This document shows, in pieces, positions 18,948 to 26,857 of a stretch of DNA of 64,000 bases. The stretch lies in assembly GCA_947595585.1 (NCBI GenBank), contig CANQET010000001.1, positions 1 to 64,000 on the forward strand, in the 5' to 3' direction. Within the stretch, counting starts at the first letter, position 1, and every line of letters starts with the position of its first letter. A program made the translations under genes and the position numbers. Under the pieces are notes generated by a model. That model was given only the letters and a program-made list of their open reading frames with translations. It searched no databases and was not told the origin of the DNA. The stretch is from an uncultured Clostridia bacterium. GTDB taxonomy: Bacteria > Bacillota > Clostridia > Christensenellales > Borkfalkiaceae.

Positions 18948-20449
18948 TCGTGCAGACGACCCTCCGCCCCGGGGAGGGGGAAGAGAAGCTCCGCGCCTTC
19001 TGTGCGGCAAAGCTCGGCGGGCCCGTCCGCTTTTTCCGTATCTTGAAAAAGTCGCTGGACGCCCGCGATAAATTCAAGATCCGCTGGGTCTACAGCATCG
19101 AATGCGATACCGCCGCGCGAAGCGTTCCGCAGCCCGTCTTTCCCCAAGTCAAGAAGGCGCCCCGCGTACTCATCGTGGGAGCAGGGCCCGCGGGGCTCTT
19201 CTGTGCACTGCGGCTCATCGATCACGGCGTCTTTCCCGTCCTCATCGATCGGGGCAAGGCGGTAGAGGACCGCGCTTCGGATATCTTGAAATTTCAACAG
19301 ACGGGGGTGCTCGATCCCGCCTCCAACGTGCAGTTCGGGGCGGGCGGCGCAGGGGCCTTTTCGGACGGAAAACTCACCACGCAGACCAATTCGCCCTTCC
19401 ACCGTGAAGTGCTCGAGCGCTTCGTCCGCTTCGGGGCGCCCGAGGAGATCTTATACCTCAACAAGCCGCACATCGGCAGCGATAAACTACTACAGGTCGT
19501 CACGAATATCACAAAATTTCTTGGGGAGCGCTGCGAAGTCCGCTTCTCCACGGCGCTCACCGATCTCACCTTCGAAGGGGGAAAGCCCGTAGCTGCGATC
19601 GGAGCGCGGGAGAAGTTCGATGCCGTGGTGCTTGCGATCGGCCACAGTGCACGGGATACCTTCGGGATGCTGCTCTCCCGCGGCTTTGCGATGGAGCAGA
19701 AGGAGTTCGCGGCGGGGGTCAGGATCGAACATCTGCAGGAGAAGATCGGCCGTGCACAGTATGGCGAGGCCTACAAACTGCTTCCGCCTGCCGATTATAA
19801 GCTCGTCTCCCATGCCGCGGAGCGCGGCGTATTTACCTTCTGCATGTGCCCGGGCGGGGTGGTCATTCCCGCGGCGTCCGAAGAAGGGGGCGTCGTCACC
19901 AACGGCATGAGCGATTATGCCCGTGCGGGCAAAAACGCCAATGCCGCCGTCGTCGTACAGATCAGGCGGGAGGATTTCCAAAGCGATCATCCGCTCGCGG
20001 GGGTCGCCTTTCAGCAAAAGCTCGAGCGTGCGGCCTATCTTGCGGGCGGCGGGGGATACCGTGCCCCCGTGCAGCGCGTGGGGGACTTCCTCGAAGGACG
20101 GGAGACGTGCTCGTTCGGAGAGGTACTCCCGACCTATGCCCGCGGTACGGCGTTTGCGCCCGTCGCTTCCTATCTTCCGCCCATGATGACGAGCTGCCTC
20201 GCCCTCGGGATCCGCGATATGGGGCGGCGGCTCAAGGGCTTCGATGCCCCCGATGCCCTCCTCACAGGCGTCGAGAGCCGCACGAGTTCGCCCGTACGCA
20301 TCCTGCGCGACGAGACGCTCGCGGCGGCGGGGCGGGAAGGCGTCTACCCCTGCGGCGAGGGCTGCGGCTATGCGGGCGGGATCATGTCGGCGGCGGCAGA
20401 CGGCATCCGCATCGCTGCTACGATTGCCGCAAAGGCGGATTTTATATAG
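18944..20449 (+). CDS. FAD-dependent dehydrogenase, uncharacterised (COG2509-like)
   Basis: RVLIVGAGPAGLFCALRLIDHG; 4-nt overlap with upstream FAD gene; start set at 18944. Confidence 0.85.
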   Translation: MIVQTTLRPGEGEEKLRAFCAAKLGGPVRFFRILKKSLDARDKFKIRWVYSIECDTAARSVPQPVFPQVKKAPRVLIVGAGPAGLFCALRLIDHGVFPVLIDRGKAVEDRASDILKFQQTGVLDPASNVQFGAGGAGAFSDGKLTTQTNSPFHREVLERFVRFGAPEEILYLNKPHIGSDKLLQVVTNITKFLGERCEVRFSTALTDLTFEGGKPVAAIGAREKFDAVVLAIGHSARDTFGMLLSRGFAMEQKEFAAGVRIEHLQEKIGRAQYGEAYKLLPPADYKLVSHAAERGVFTFCMCPGGVVIPAASEEGGVVTNGMSDYARAGKNANAAVVVQIRREDFQSDHPLAGVAFQQKLERAAYLAGGGGYRAPVQRVGDFLEGRETCSFGEVLPTYARGTAFAPVASYLPPMMTSCLALGIRDMGRRLKGFDAPDALLTGVESRTSSPVRILRDETLAAAGREGVYPCGEGCGYAGGIMSAAADGIRIAATIAAKADFI

Positions 20450-20550
20450 TTTTAATCGCAACTTCACCTGATTTTCACGCGTATACGCTATGATAGAGGC
20501 AGAAATCAGAAGTTCTGCTTATTCTCCAAGATTTTTTCATATTCTCTCAG

Positions 20551-20584
20551 GAAAGCGCCGCCCCATTCGGGACGGCGCTTTCCT
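20551..20584. terminator. Bidirectional hairpin between convergent genes
   Basis: GGAAAGCGCCGcccc...CGGCGCTTTCC. Confidence 0.7.
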
Positions 20585-20626
20585 ATTGTATTTTATGCGA
20601 AAATCAACACATGGGGTCGGATTTTA

Positions 20627-21808
20627 TCAAACGAAGAGGGTCTCGTAGTCGCCGAGCTGCGTTCCCGAGAGGGCGGAGTAGAGCCCGTTGGCGCGGACGT
20701 CGAGGGAGAAACAGGCGAGGGCGTCCTTCTTGAGCACGGCGGCGTCGCCCTTGCGGGCAAGGAGAGGGAAGCCCTCCGAGAGCGCCGAAAGCAGCTCTTC
20801 CGCGCGGTCCTTCTTCACGGCGAGCGTACGCAGATAGAGGGGGGCCTCTATGTAATTTTTCACGTTTTTCAGGCGGATGCCGAGGAAATTCTGCAGCAGG
20901 ATGCGCTTGATGCGGGAGCGGGTGTAGCGCTTGGAGACGACCTTGCCGAGCAGGGCGTCGTAATCGGGGTTGGAGCGTACGAGGGCCTTGAGGCGGTTTT
21001 CGAGCCCCTCCGAGCAATCGGGCGTGAGCGCGAGATCCTCTTCCTCCGCGGCGATGAGGGCACAGAGCGCGGCGGCGGGATAGGGCAGGGGCCTGTATTC
21101 CGAGAGGGAGGCATAGACGTCTGCGGGAAGATTGCGCCGCTTCGCGAAGGTAGCGCGGAGGGACTTATCGCCGAGTACGCTGCGGAGGGCGGCCGCCGAA
21201 GAGAAATCGCGGCGGAGCGCGGTATCCGCATAGCCCCCTCCGACGCGCGGAATGGGCAGGGGCTCGATCTTGGCGCCCGTGGCGAGGATGGCACGGCAGT
21301 ATTCGGTGCCGAGCATGTTGTTGGGGGAAGTGAGGAGGGCCTCATCGACCTCGGAGTTGAGCGCAAGCACGACCTGTGTCCGCGCTTTGGCGTAGGAAGT
21401 GCCGTCTTTCATCGCCTCTTTGAGGGCAGAGCGGAAGCGCTTATCTTCGCCGAGCGTCGCCCGCGCCGCACGGAGGAAGTCTTCCTTTGTCCCGCTCTCA
21501 CAGCCGAAGGCGAGCGTCGTCACCGAACGGATGCTGCCGAGGATATGCAGGGCGCCCTGTGCGAAGATCTCCGCGGGGGCGACGGCAAACGCCGTGGGAA
21601 GTTCCAATACGACGTCGGCCCCGTTTTCGACGGCATGCCGCGCCCGCGTGTACTTTCCGAGCACGGCGGGTTCCCCGCGCTGGGTGAAGTTCCCGCTCAT
21701 GAGGCAGAGGACGGCGTCGCACCCGCTCAGCCGCTTGATCTCGGCAAGCTGATGGGCGTGTCCGTTGTGGAAGGGGTTGTATTCGCAAATGACCGCACAA
21801 AATTTCAT
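20627..21808 (-). CDS. tmcAL: tRNA(Met) cytidine acetate ligase-like nucleotidyltransferase
   Basis: MKFCAVICEYNPFHNGHAHQLAEIK...MSGNFTQRGEPAVLGKYTRA. Confidence 0.88.
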   Translation of the reverse strand: MKFCAVICEYNPFHNGHAHQLAEIKRLSGCDAVLCLMSGNFTQRGEPAVLGKYTRARHAVENGADVVLELPTAFAVAPAEIFAQGALHILGSIRSVTTLAFGCESGTKEDFLRAARATLGEDKRFRSALKEAMKDGTSYAKARTQVVLALNSEVDEALLTSPNNMLGTEYCRAILATGAKIEPLPIPRVGGGYADTALRRDFSSAAALRSVLGDKSLRATFAKRRNLPADVYASLSEYRPLPYPAAALCALIAAEEEDLALTPDCSEGLENRLKALVRSNPDYDALLGKVVSKRYTRSRIKRILLQNFLGIRLKNVKNYIEAPLYLRTLAVKKDRAEELLSALSEGFPLLARKGDAAVLKKDALACFSLDVRANGLYSALSGTQLGDYETLFV

Positions 21809-21933
21809 GATTTTTCCGCCTGTAGCTTTACAATTCGCCAAAAATGGTGTATAATGACATTTGGTAATTTCTTCTGCGTAACATTATACACGAAACGCGG
21901 AGAAAAATAAAGGGTTTTTCGGGAGATTTTCAA

Positions 21934-22977
21934 ATGGGTATCATGAAAGCATTCAAAGACCTCGGCAGAAAGATCGCCGAGAACGGCACCGTCATCGAAA
22001 CGATCAAGAAGAAGGCGGCGGCCAAGCAGAAGACGATCGTCCTCTGCGAAGGGGAAGATGCACGCGTCGTCGAGGCGGCGGCCGATTGCGTCGAACAGGG
22101 CATTGCGAAGATCGTCTTGCTCGGCAACGCGGAAGAGATCCGTGCAAAGAATCCCGACTTCGATCTTTCGGGCGTGGAGATCATCGAGCCTGCGACGTCG
22201 CCCAAGCTCGGGGAGTATGCAAAACTTCTCTATGAGCTCAGAAAGGCAAAGGGCATGACGGAGGAACAGGCCTTGGAGCAGGCCAAGGATGCGACGTTCT
22301 TCGGCGCGCTCATGCTCAAGTCCGGCGATGTGGACGGGCTCGTCTCGGGCGCCTGCCATTCGACGGCGAATACGCTCCGCCCCGGCCTTCAGATCATCAA
22401 GACGGCCCCCGGCGTCTCCGCGGTCTCGAGCTTCAACCTCATGGTCGCACCCGTGGGCGGCAATAAGTATTGCGAAGACGGCATGCTCATCTTCGCCGAT
22501 TGCGGCCTGAATCCCACGTATACGGCAGAAGGACTCGCCGATTGCGCCATCGCGACGGCCAAGAGCGCGATGGAGATCGCAGGCCTTTCGCCCCGCGTCG
22601 CCATGCTTTCCTTCTCGACGATGGGCAGTGCCAAGCACGACCTCGTGACGAATGTGCAGGAGGCGGTGAAGATCGCAAAGGAGAAGGCGCCCGAGCTCAT
22701 GATCGACGGCGAACTTCAGTTCGATGCGGCCATGGTCCCCGAAGTCGCGGCGCTCAAGGCTCCCGCTTCCAAGGTGGCGGGGCACGCGAACGTGCTCATC
22801 TTCCCCGACCTGCAATCGGGCAACATCGGCTACAAGATCGCAGAGCGCCTCGGCGGATTCCAGGCGATCGGGCCCATCTGCCAGGGCTTTGCGAAGCCCC
22901 TCAACGATCTCTCCCGCGGCTGCAAGAAGGATGATATCGTCTGCGCCGTCGCGATCACGGCTCTGCAGGCCGAATAA
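21934..22977 (+). CDS. pta: Phosphate acetyltransferase
   Basis: CEGEDARVVEAAADCVEQG...; SFSTMGSAKHDLVTNVQEA; downstream ackA. Confidence 0.93.
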   Translation: MGIMKAFKDLGRKIAENGTVIETIKKKAAAKQKTIVLCEGEDARVVEAAADCVEQGIAKIVLLGNAEEIRAKNPDFDLSGVEIIEPATSPKLGEYAKLLYELRKAKGMTEEQALEQAKDATFFGALMLKSGDVDGLVSGACHSTANTLRPGLQIIKTAPGVSAVSSFNLMVAPVGGNKYCEDGMLIFADCGLNPTYTAEGLADCAIATAKSAMEIAGLSPRVAMLSFSTMGSAKHDLVTNVQEAVKIAKEKAPELMIDGELQFDAAMVPEVAALKAPASKVAGHANVLIFPDLQSGNIGYKIAERLGGFQAIGPICQGFAKPLNDLSRGCKKDDIVCAVAITALQAE

Positions 22978-23290
22978 ACGATACAGGTACCCCGTCAAAC
23001 GTCATTTCGCCCCGACCGCAGCTTCTATTTGTTCTACTAAGGTCGGCACGAGCCGTAGGCGAAGTTACCAAGTAGAGAAATCTCAAGTAGAATTAAGACT
23101 GCGGCGATTCTTCGACAAGCTCAGAATGACGTTATTAGAACGAGATTCCTCCTCCCTACGGTCGTCGGAATGACGTACTGATGAGCAAATACGAAGTCCG
23201 CAACCCCTCCGTGGTTCATCTCAAGTAATACCCCCTCCGTGGGAGGGGGACCAAGGGGGTGGGCGGCGACAAGGCAAATACGAAGTCCGT

Positions 23291-23403
23291 CCCCTTGCTG
23301 CCCCTTTAGGGGAAGTACCTGCGTCAGCAGGGGATAGGGTTCCCAAAACCCCTCAGCCGCGTCTTACGCCGCGACAGCTCCCCTACGAGGGGAGCCAAGG
23401 GGT
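23291..23403 (-). repeat. Interspersed repeat family C, copy 2 (inverted)
   Basis: Reverse complement of the family C consensus. Confidence 0.88.
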
Positions 23404-23482
23404 CGCTCTGAATACGCCCCGTCGGTCTCCTGCCCACCCCCCTACCCCCCTCCGCGGGAGGGGGTAGCGCACAGGATGAGCG

Positions 23483-23731
23483 ACAACGGGTACCGTCAAA
23501 CTGCAAAGTTGCAAGTAAGACAAGCAATAGCGAGGCTTTTCGCAGGGAGTGTACTAAATCGTACACGACCACCCCGCGCGCATTTCTAATTCTCTAAGCG
23601 CGGCACGAGCCCCCAAGGGCGAAGTAGTAAAACGCAGCATGACGCAGTATTACGCAGCAAATTTGCAGTTCGTAAGTTCGAAGCGAGTAGTATTGCGCCG
23701 CTTATCCGCAGTTCGCAAGTACGAAGTCCAA
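23483..23731 (-). repeat. Interspersed repeat family D, copy 3 (inverted, diverged)
   Basis: Reverse complement carries GAACTGCGGATAAGCGGCGCAATACT and GCCGCGCTTAGAGAATTAGAAATGCGCGCGGGGTGGTCGTGTAC. Confidence 0.85.
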
Positions 23732-23753
23732 ACAAACATAAAGAGGTTTTAAT

Positions 23754-24947
23754 ATGAAAATTCTTGTTATCAACGCCGGCAGCTCCTCCCTCAAATATCA
23801 GCTCATCCAAATGGAGACCGAGGAGGTCATCGCGAAGGGCGGCTGCGAGCGCATCGGCATTGCGGGCGGCAAGCTCACCCACAAGGCACACGGCGAGACG
23901 TACGTCGTCGAGCAGGAAATGCCCACCCATACCGATGCGATCTCCCTCGTCCTCAAGATGCTCGTCGATAAAAAGGCGGGCTGCATCGCCTCCATGGACG
24001 AGATCGACGCCGTCGGCCACCGCGTGGTCGCATCGGGCGAGGCCTTCAAGAAGACGACGCTCGTCGACGACAAAGTGATGGAGACGATGGAGGAGATCGC
24101 CGAACTTGCTCCCCTCCACAACCCCGCCGCGATCCTCGGCGTCAACGCCTGCAGGGCCGTGATGCCGGGCAAGAAGATGGCGCTCGTATTCGATACGTCC
24201 TTCCACGCCACGATGCCCGATTACGCATATATGTATGCCGTCGATTACGACGACTACAAGAAGTATAAAGTCCGCCGCTACGGCGCCCACGGCACCTCGC
24301 ACAAGTATGTTTCGGGCGAGGCGGCGAAGTACCTCAAGCGAGACTTGAAGGACCTGAAGATCGTCACCTGTCACCTCGGCAACGGCTCCTCGATCTCCGC
24401 GGTCAAGGGGGGGACCTGTATCGATACTTCGATGGGTTTCACCCCGCTCGCAGGCGTTCCCATGGGGACGCGCAGCGGCGATATCGACTATGCGGCGGCC
24501 GAGTTCATCTTCCGCAAGCGGGGCATGGACCTCTCCGAGGGCCTCACCTATCTCAATAAGAAGTGCGGCGTTTTGGGCGTTTCGGGCGTCTCTTCGGACT
24601 TCCGCGACCTCGCCGCGGCGAAGGATGCGGGCAACGACAGGGCACGCTTGGCGCTCGATATGTTCGCCTACTCCTGCAAGAAGTACATCGGCGCCTACAT
24701 GGCCGCGCTCGGAGGGCTTGACGTCATCGTATTCACGGCGGGCATCGGCGAAAATACGCCCGATGTGCGGCGCGACGTCGTCTCGGGGCTCGAGGCGTTC
24801 GGCATCGAACTCGACGAGAAGAAGAACAATTTCAAGAACGACGGCGCCATCCACGAGATCCAGAAGGCGTCCTCGCGCGTGAAGATCCTCGTCATTCCCA
24901 CGAACGAAGAGCTCGTCATCGCACGCGAAACGGCGGCGCTTCTCTGA
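23754..24947 (+). CDS. ackA: Acetate kinase
   Basis: MKILVINAGSSSLKYQLI; RYGAHGTSHKYVS; MGTRSGDID. Confidence 0.97.
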   Translation: MKILVINAGSSSLKYQLIQMETEEVIAKGGCERIGIAGGKLTHKAHGETYVVEQEMPTHTDAISLVLKMLVDKKAGCIASMDEIDAVGHRVVASGEAFKKTTLVDDKVMETMEEIAELAPLHNPAAILGVNACRAVMPGKKMALVFDTSFHATMPDYAYMYAVDYDDYKKYKVRRYGAHGTSHKYVSGEAAKYLKRDLKDLKIVTCHLGNGSSISAVKGGTCIDTSMGFTPLAGVPMGTRSGDIDYAAAEFIFRKRGMDLSEGLTYLNKKCGVLGVSGVSSDFRDLAAAKDAGNDRARLALDMFAYSCKKYIGAYMAALGGLDVIVFTAGIGENTPDVRRDVVSGLEAFGIELDEKKNNFKNDGAIHEIQKASSRVKILVIPTNEELVIARETAALL

Positions 24948-24984
24948 TTTTTCGCAAAAACTGCGAAATATACGCGAAAAAAGA

Positions 24985-25013
24985 TTGACAAACGCGTAGA
25001 AATATCCTATACT
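24985..25013 (+). promoter_or_regulatory. Promoter of yceD-rpmF
   Basis: TTGACA-17-TATACT; ATG only 10 nt further on. Confidence 0.75.
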
Positions 25014-25023
25014 TTTTAAGTCC

Positions 25024-25437
25024 ATGATTCCTGATATCGATGTACGCGGCAGCGTGGCGAGAGGGAAATACGAGGGCACGCTCGAGATCTTCGGGGAAGC
25101 GGACCGCGATCTTCCGGATATCCCGTACGCTGGCTTCGCGGGTCCCGTCGTCTATTCGCTCAAGTACGAAATTTTCGAGGATGATACGGTCGAGGTGCGT
25201 GGAAGCGTTCGCTTCACCCTCGAGGGGGCGTGTTCGCGGTGCCTTGCGGCGGCGCGGCAGACTTTCTCGGAAGAGGTCTACGGCTTCTTTGAACCCGGCG
25301 AAGGGGACGGCGAGACTTACGGCTACCAAAACGGCGTCGTAAAACTCGGCGAATTTCTGCGCGATGCGCTCATGTTCGCACTTCCGTCCCGTCTCCTCTG
25401 CGGGAACTGCGGCAGCCCCGAAGGGGAATCAGAATAA
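25024..25437 (+). CDS. YceD/DUF177-family protein
   Basis: Upstream of rpmF; CSRCLAAARQTFSEEVYGFF, CGNCG. Confidence 0.8.
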   Translation: MIPDIDVRGSVARGKYEGTLEIFGEADRDLPDIPYAGFAGPVVYSLKYEIFEDDTVEVRGSVRFTLEGACSRCLAAARQTFSEEVYGFFEPGEGDGETYGYQNGVVKLGEFLRDALMFALPSRLLCGNCGSPEGESE

Positions 25438-25458
25438 TTACGGAGAAGAGGTGGTAAT

Positions 25459-25647
25459 ATGGCAGTCCCTAAGAGCAAACAATCGAAGAGCAGGACGAAC
25501 AAGCGCTTTGCAAACTATAAGGCCAAGGTGCCGACGCTCGTCGAATGCCCTCATTGCCATGTACTTACGCCCGCCCATAGAGTCTGCAAGAATTGCGGCT
25601 ACTACGACGGCACGGAAGTCATCAAGCAGGAAGAGGAAAAGAAATAA
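25459..25647 (+). CDS. rpmF: 50S ribosomal protein L32
   Basis: MAVPKSKQSKSRTNKRF...CPHCHVLTPAHRVCKNCGYYDG. Confidence 0.98.
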   Translation: MAVPKSKQSKSRTNKRFANYKAKVPTLVECPHCHVLTPAHRVCKNCGYYDGTEVIKQEEEKK

Positions 25648-25649
25648 GG

Positions 25650-25679
25650 CAAAGGCGGACGAGGCAGTCCGCCTTTTTC
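25650..25679 (+). terminator. rpmF terminator
   Basis: AAGGCGGACgaggcaGTCCGCCTTTTT. Confidence 0.85.
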
Positions 25680-25704
25680 ATCCGAACACGAAAAAGGAGA
25701 TACC

Positions 25705-26352
25705 ATGGATCCTACGGCACTCTTTCGCCTTTCCTATGGCGTGTATATCGTCACGAGCTGGAACGAGGGTACGCCGGTGGGCTGCGTCGCCAATTCCGCG
25801 ATGCAGATAACCGCCTCCCCCGCAACGATCGCGGTGAGCGTGAACAAGCAGAACTTCACCCACAAGGCGATCGAGGACTGCGGCTACTTCGCCCTCTCGG
25901 CGCTCTCGGAGAAGTCCGATCCCAAGCTCATCGGAAGATTCGGCTTCACGTCTTCGCGCGATACCGATAAATTCGCGGGGACGCCCTACGCGATCAAGGG
26001 CAAGCTGCCCGTCATCACAGACGGCGTCGCCTATTTTTGCTGTAAGGTCGTCGCCACGATGGATACCCCGACGCACACCGTCTTCTTAGGCGAAGTCTAT
26101 GAGGCCGAAAATCTGCAGCGCGCAAAGCCCATGACGTATGCCTACTACCACGAGGTGCTGAAAGGCAAGACGAGCGCGCTCGCACCCACCTATCAGGCCG
26201 AGGAGCCCGAAGGCGCCGAAAAGGCGGTTTGGGTGTGCACGATCTGCGGCTATGAATACGACGGCGAAGTGCCCTTCGAGGAGCTCCCCGAAGATTGGGT
26301 CTGCCCGCTCTGCGGCGTCGGCAAGGAATTCTTCAAAAAACGCGAAAATTAG
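25705..26352 (+). CDS. Flavin reductase domain fused to C-terminal rubredoxin (Hrb-like)
   Basis: Flavin-reductase-like N-terminus; [35 protein letters not shown] rubredoxin. Confidence 0.9.
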   Translation: MDPTALFRLSYGVYIVTSWNEGTPVGCVANSAMQITASPATIAVSVNKQNFTHKAIEDCGYFALSALSEKSDPKLIGRFGFTSSRDTDKFAGTPYAIKGKLPVITDGVAYFCCKVVATMDTPTHTVFLGEVYEAENLQRAKPMTYAYYHEVLKGKTSALAPTYQAEEPEGAEKAVWVCTICGYEYDGEVPFEELPEDWVCPLCGVGKEFFKKREN

Positions 26353-26482
26353 CAATTTTCCGCGAATTTTCCCCCAAAATTGGGGGATTTTTTGTTATTT
26401 CGAAATTTATCAAAATAACTATTTACGGCTTTCCCGCTCCAAAAATTTCTTCGCGCGTTCCGAAAAATTTTTCCGAAACCGC

Positions 26483-26533
26483 TTGACAAGATACCCCGTG
26501 GAGGTATATACTATGTATACCCCCGTGGGGTAT
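26483..26533 (+). promoter_or_regulatory. csoR-copA promoter with two CsoR-type operators
   Basis: TTGACA-18-TATACT; ATACCCCGTGGAGGTAT (26491-26507) and perfect inverted repeat ATACCCC-CGT-GGGGTAT (26517-26533). Confidence 0.85.
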
Positions 26534-26558
26534 TTCACATCATAGAGGAGAAGAGGGT

Positions 26559-26855
26559 ATGGAAACCTGTTGCTGCACTTCGAAGACGAAGGTCCGCACC
26601 GAAGAGGAGAAGAAAAAGATCATCGCCCGCCTCAGCCGCATCGCGGGGCAGATCGGAGGCGTAAAGCGCATGATCGAGGAAGACCGCTATTGCGACGACG
26701 TACTCATCCAGCTCGCCGCCATCGATAAATCGGTCAAGAGCCTTGCGGGCGTCATCCTCGAGAGCCACATGCACTCCTGCCTCATCGAGAACATCGAAAA
26801 GGGGAATTATGCCGTGGTCGATGAGATCGTCGATCTCTTCAAGCGGTTCCAATAA
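26559..26855 (+). CDS. csoR: CsoR-family copper-sensing repressor
   Basis: RLSRIAGQIGGVKRMIEEDRYCDDVLIQ...HMHSCLIE (C-H-C ligand pattern). Confidence 0.9.
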   Translation: METCCCTSKTKVRTEEEKKKIIARLSRIAGQIGGVKRMIEEDRYCDDVLIQLAAIDKSVKSLAGVILESHMHSCLIENIEKGNYAVVDEIVDLFKRFQ

Positions 26856-26857
26856 AG

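Larger units (their letters stand above)
22978..23745. repeat. Cluster of family A fragments, B (both orientations), C and D between pta and ackA
   Basis: B at 23229-23264 and inverted at 23432-23467; C inverted 23291-23403; D inverted 23483-23731; A half at about 23140-23180. Confidence 0.85.

Noticed and set aside
16613-20630. ACATGGGGTC present near the ends of two minus-strand genes (16613 and 20609)
   Set aside because: Only two short matches; too little to call a repeat family
23586-25079. 497-aa minus-strand ORF opposite ackA
   Set aside because: Antisense artefact; also runs into repeat DNA
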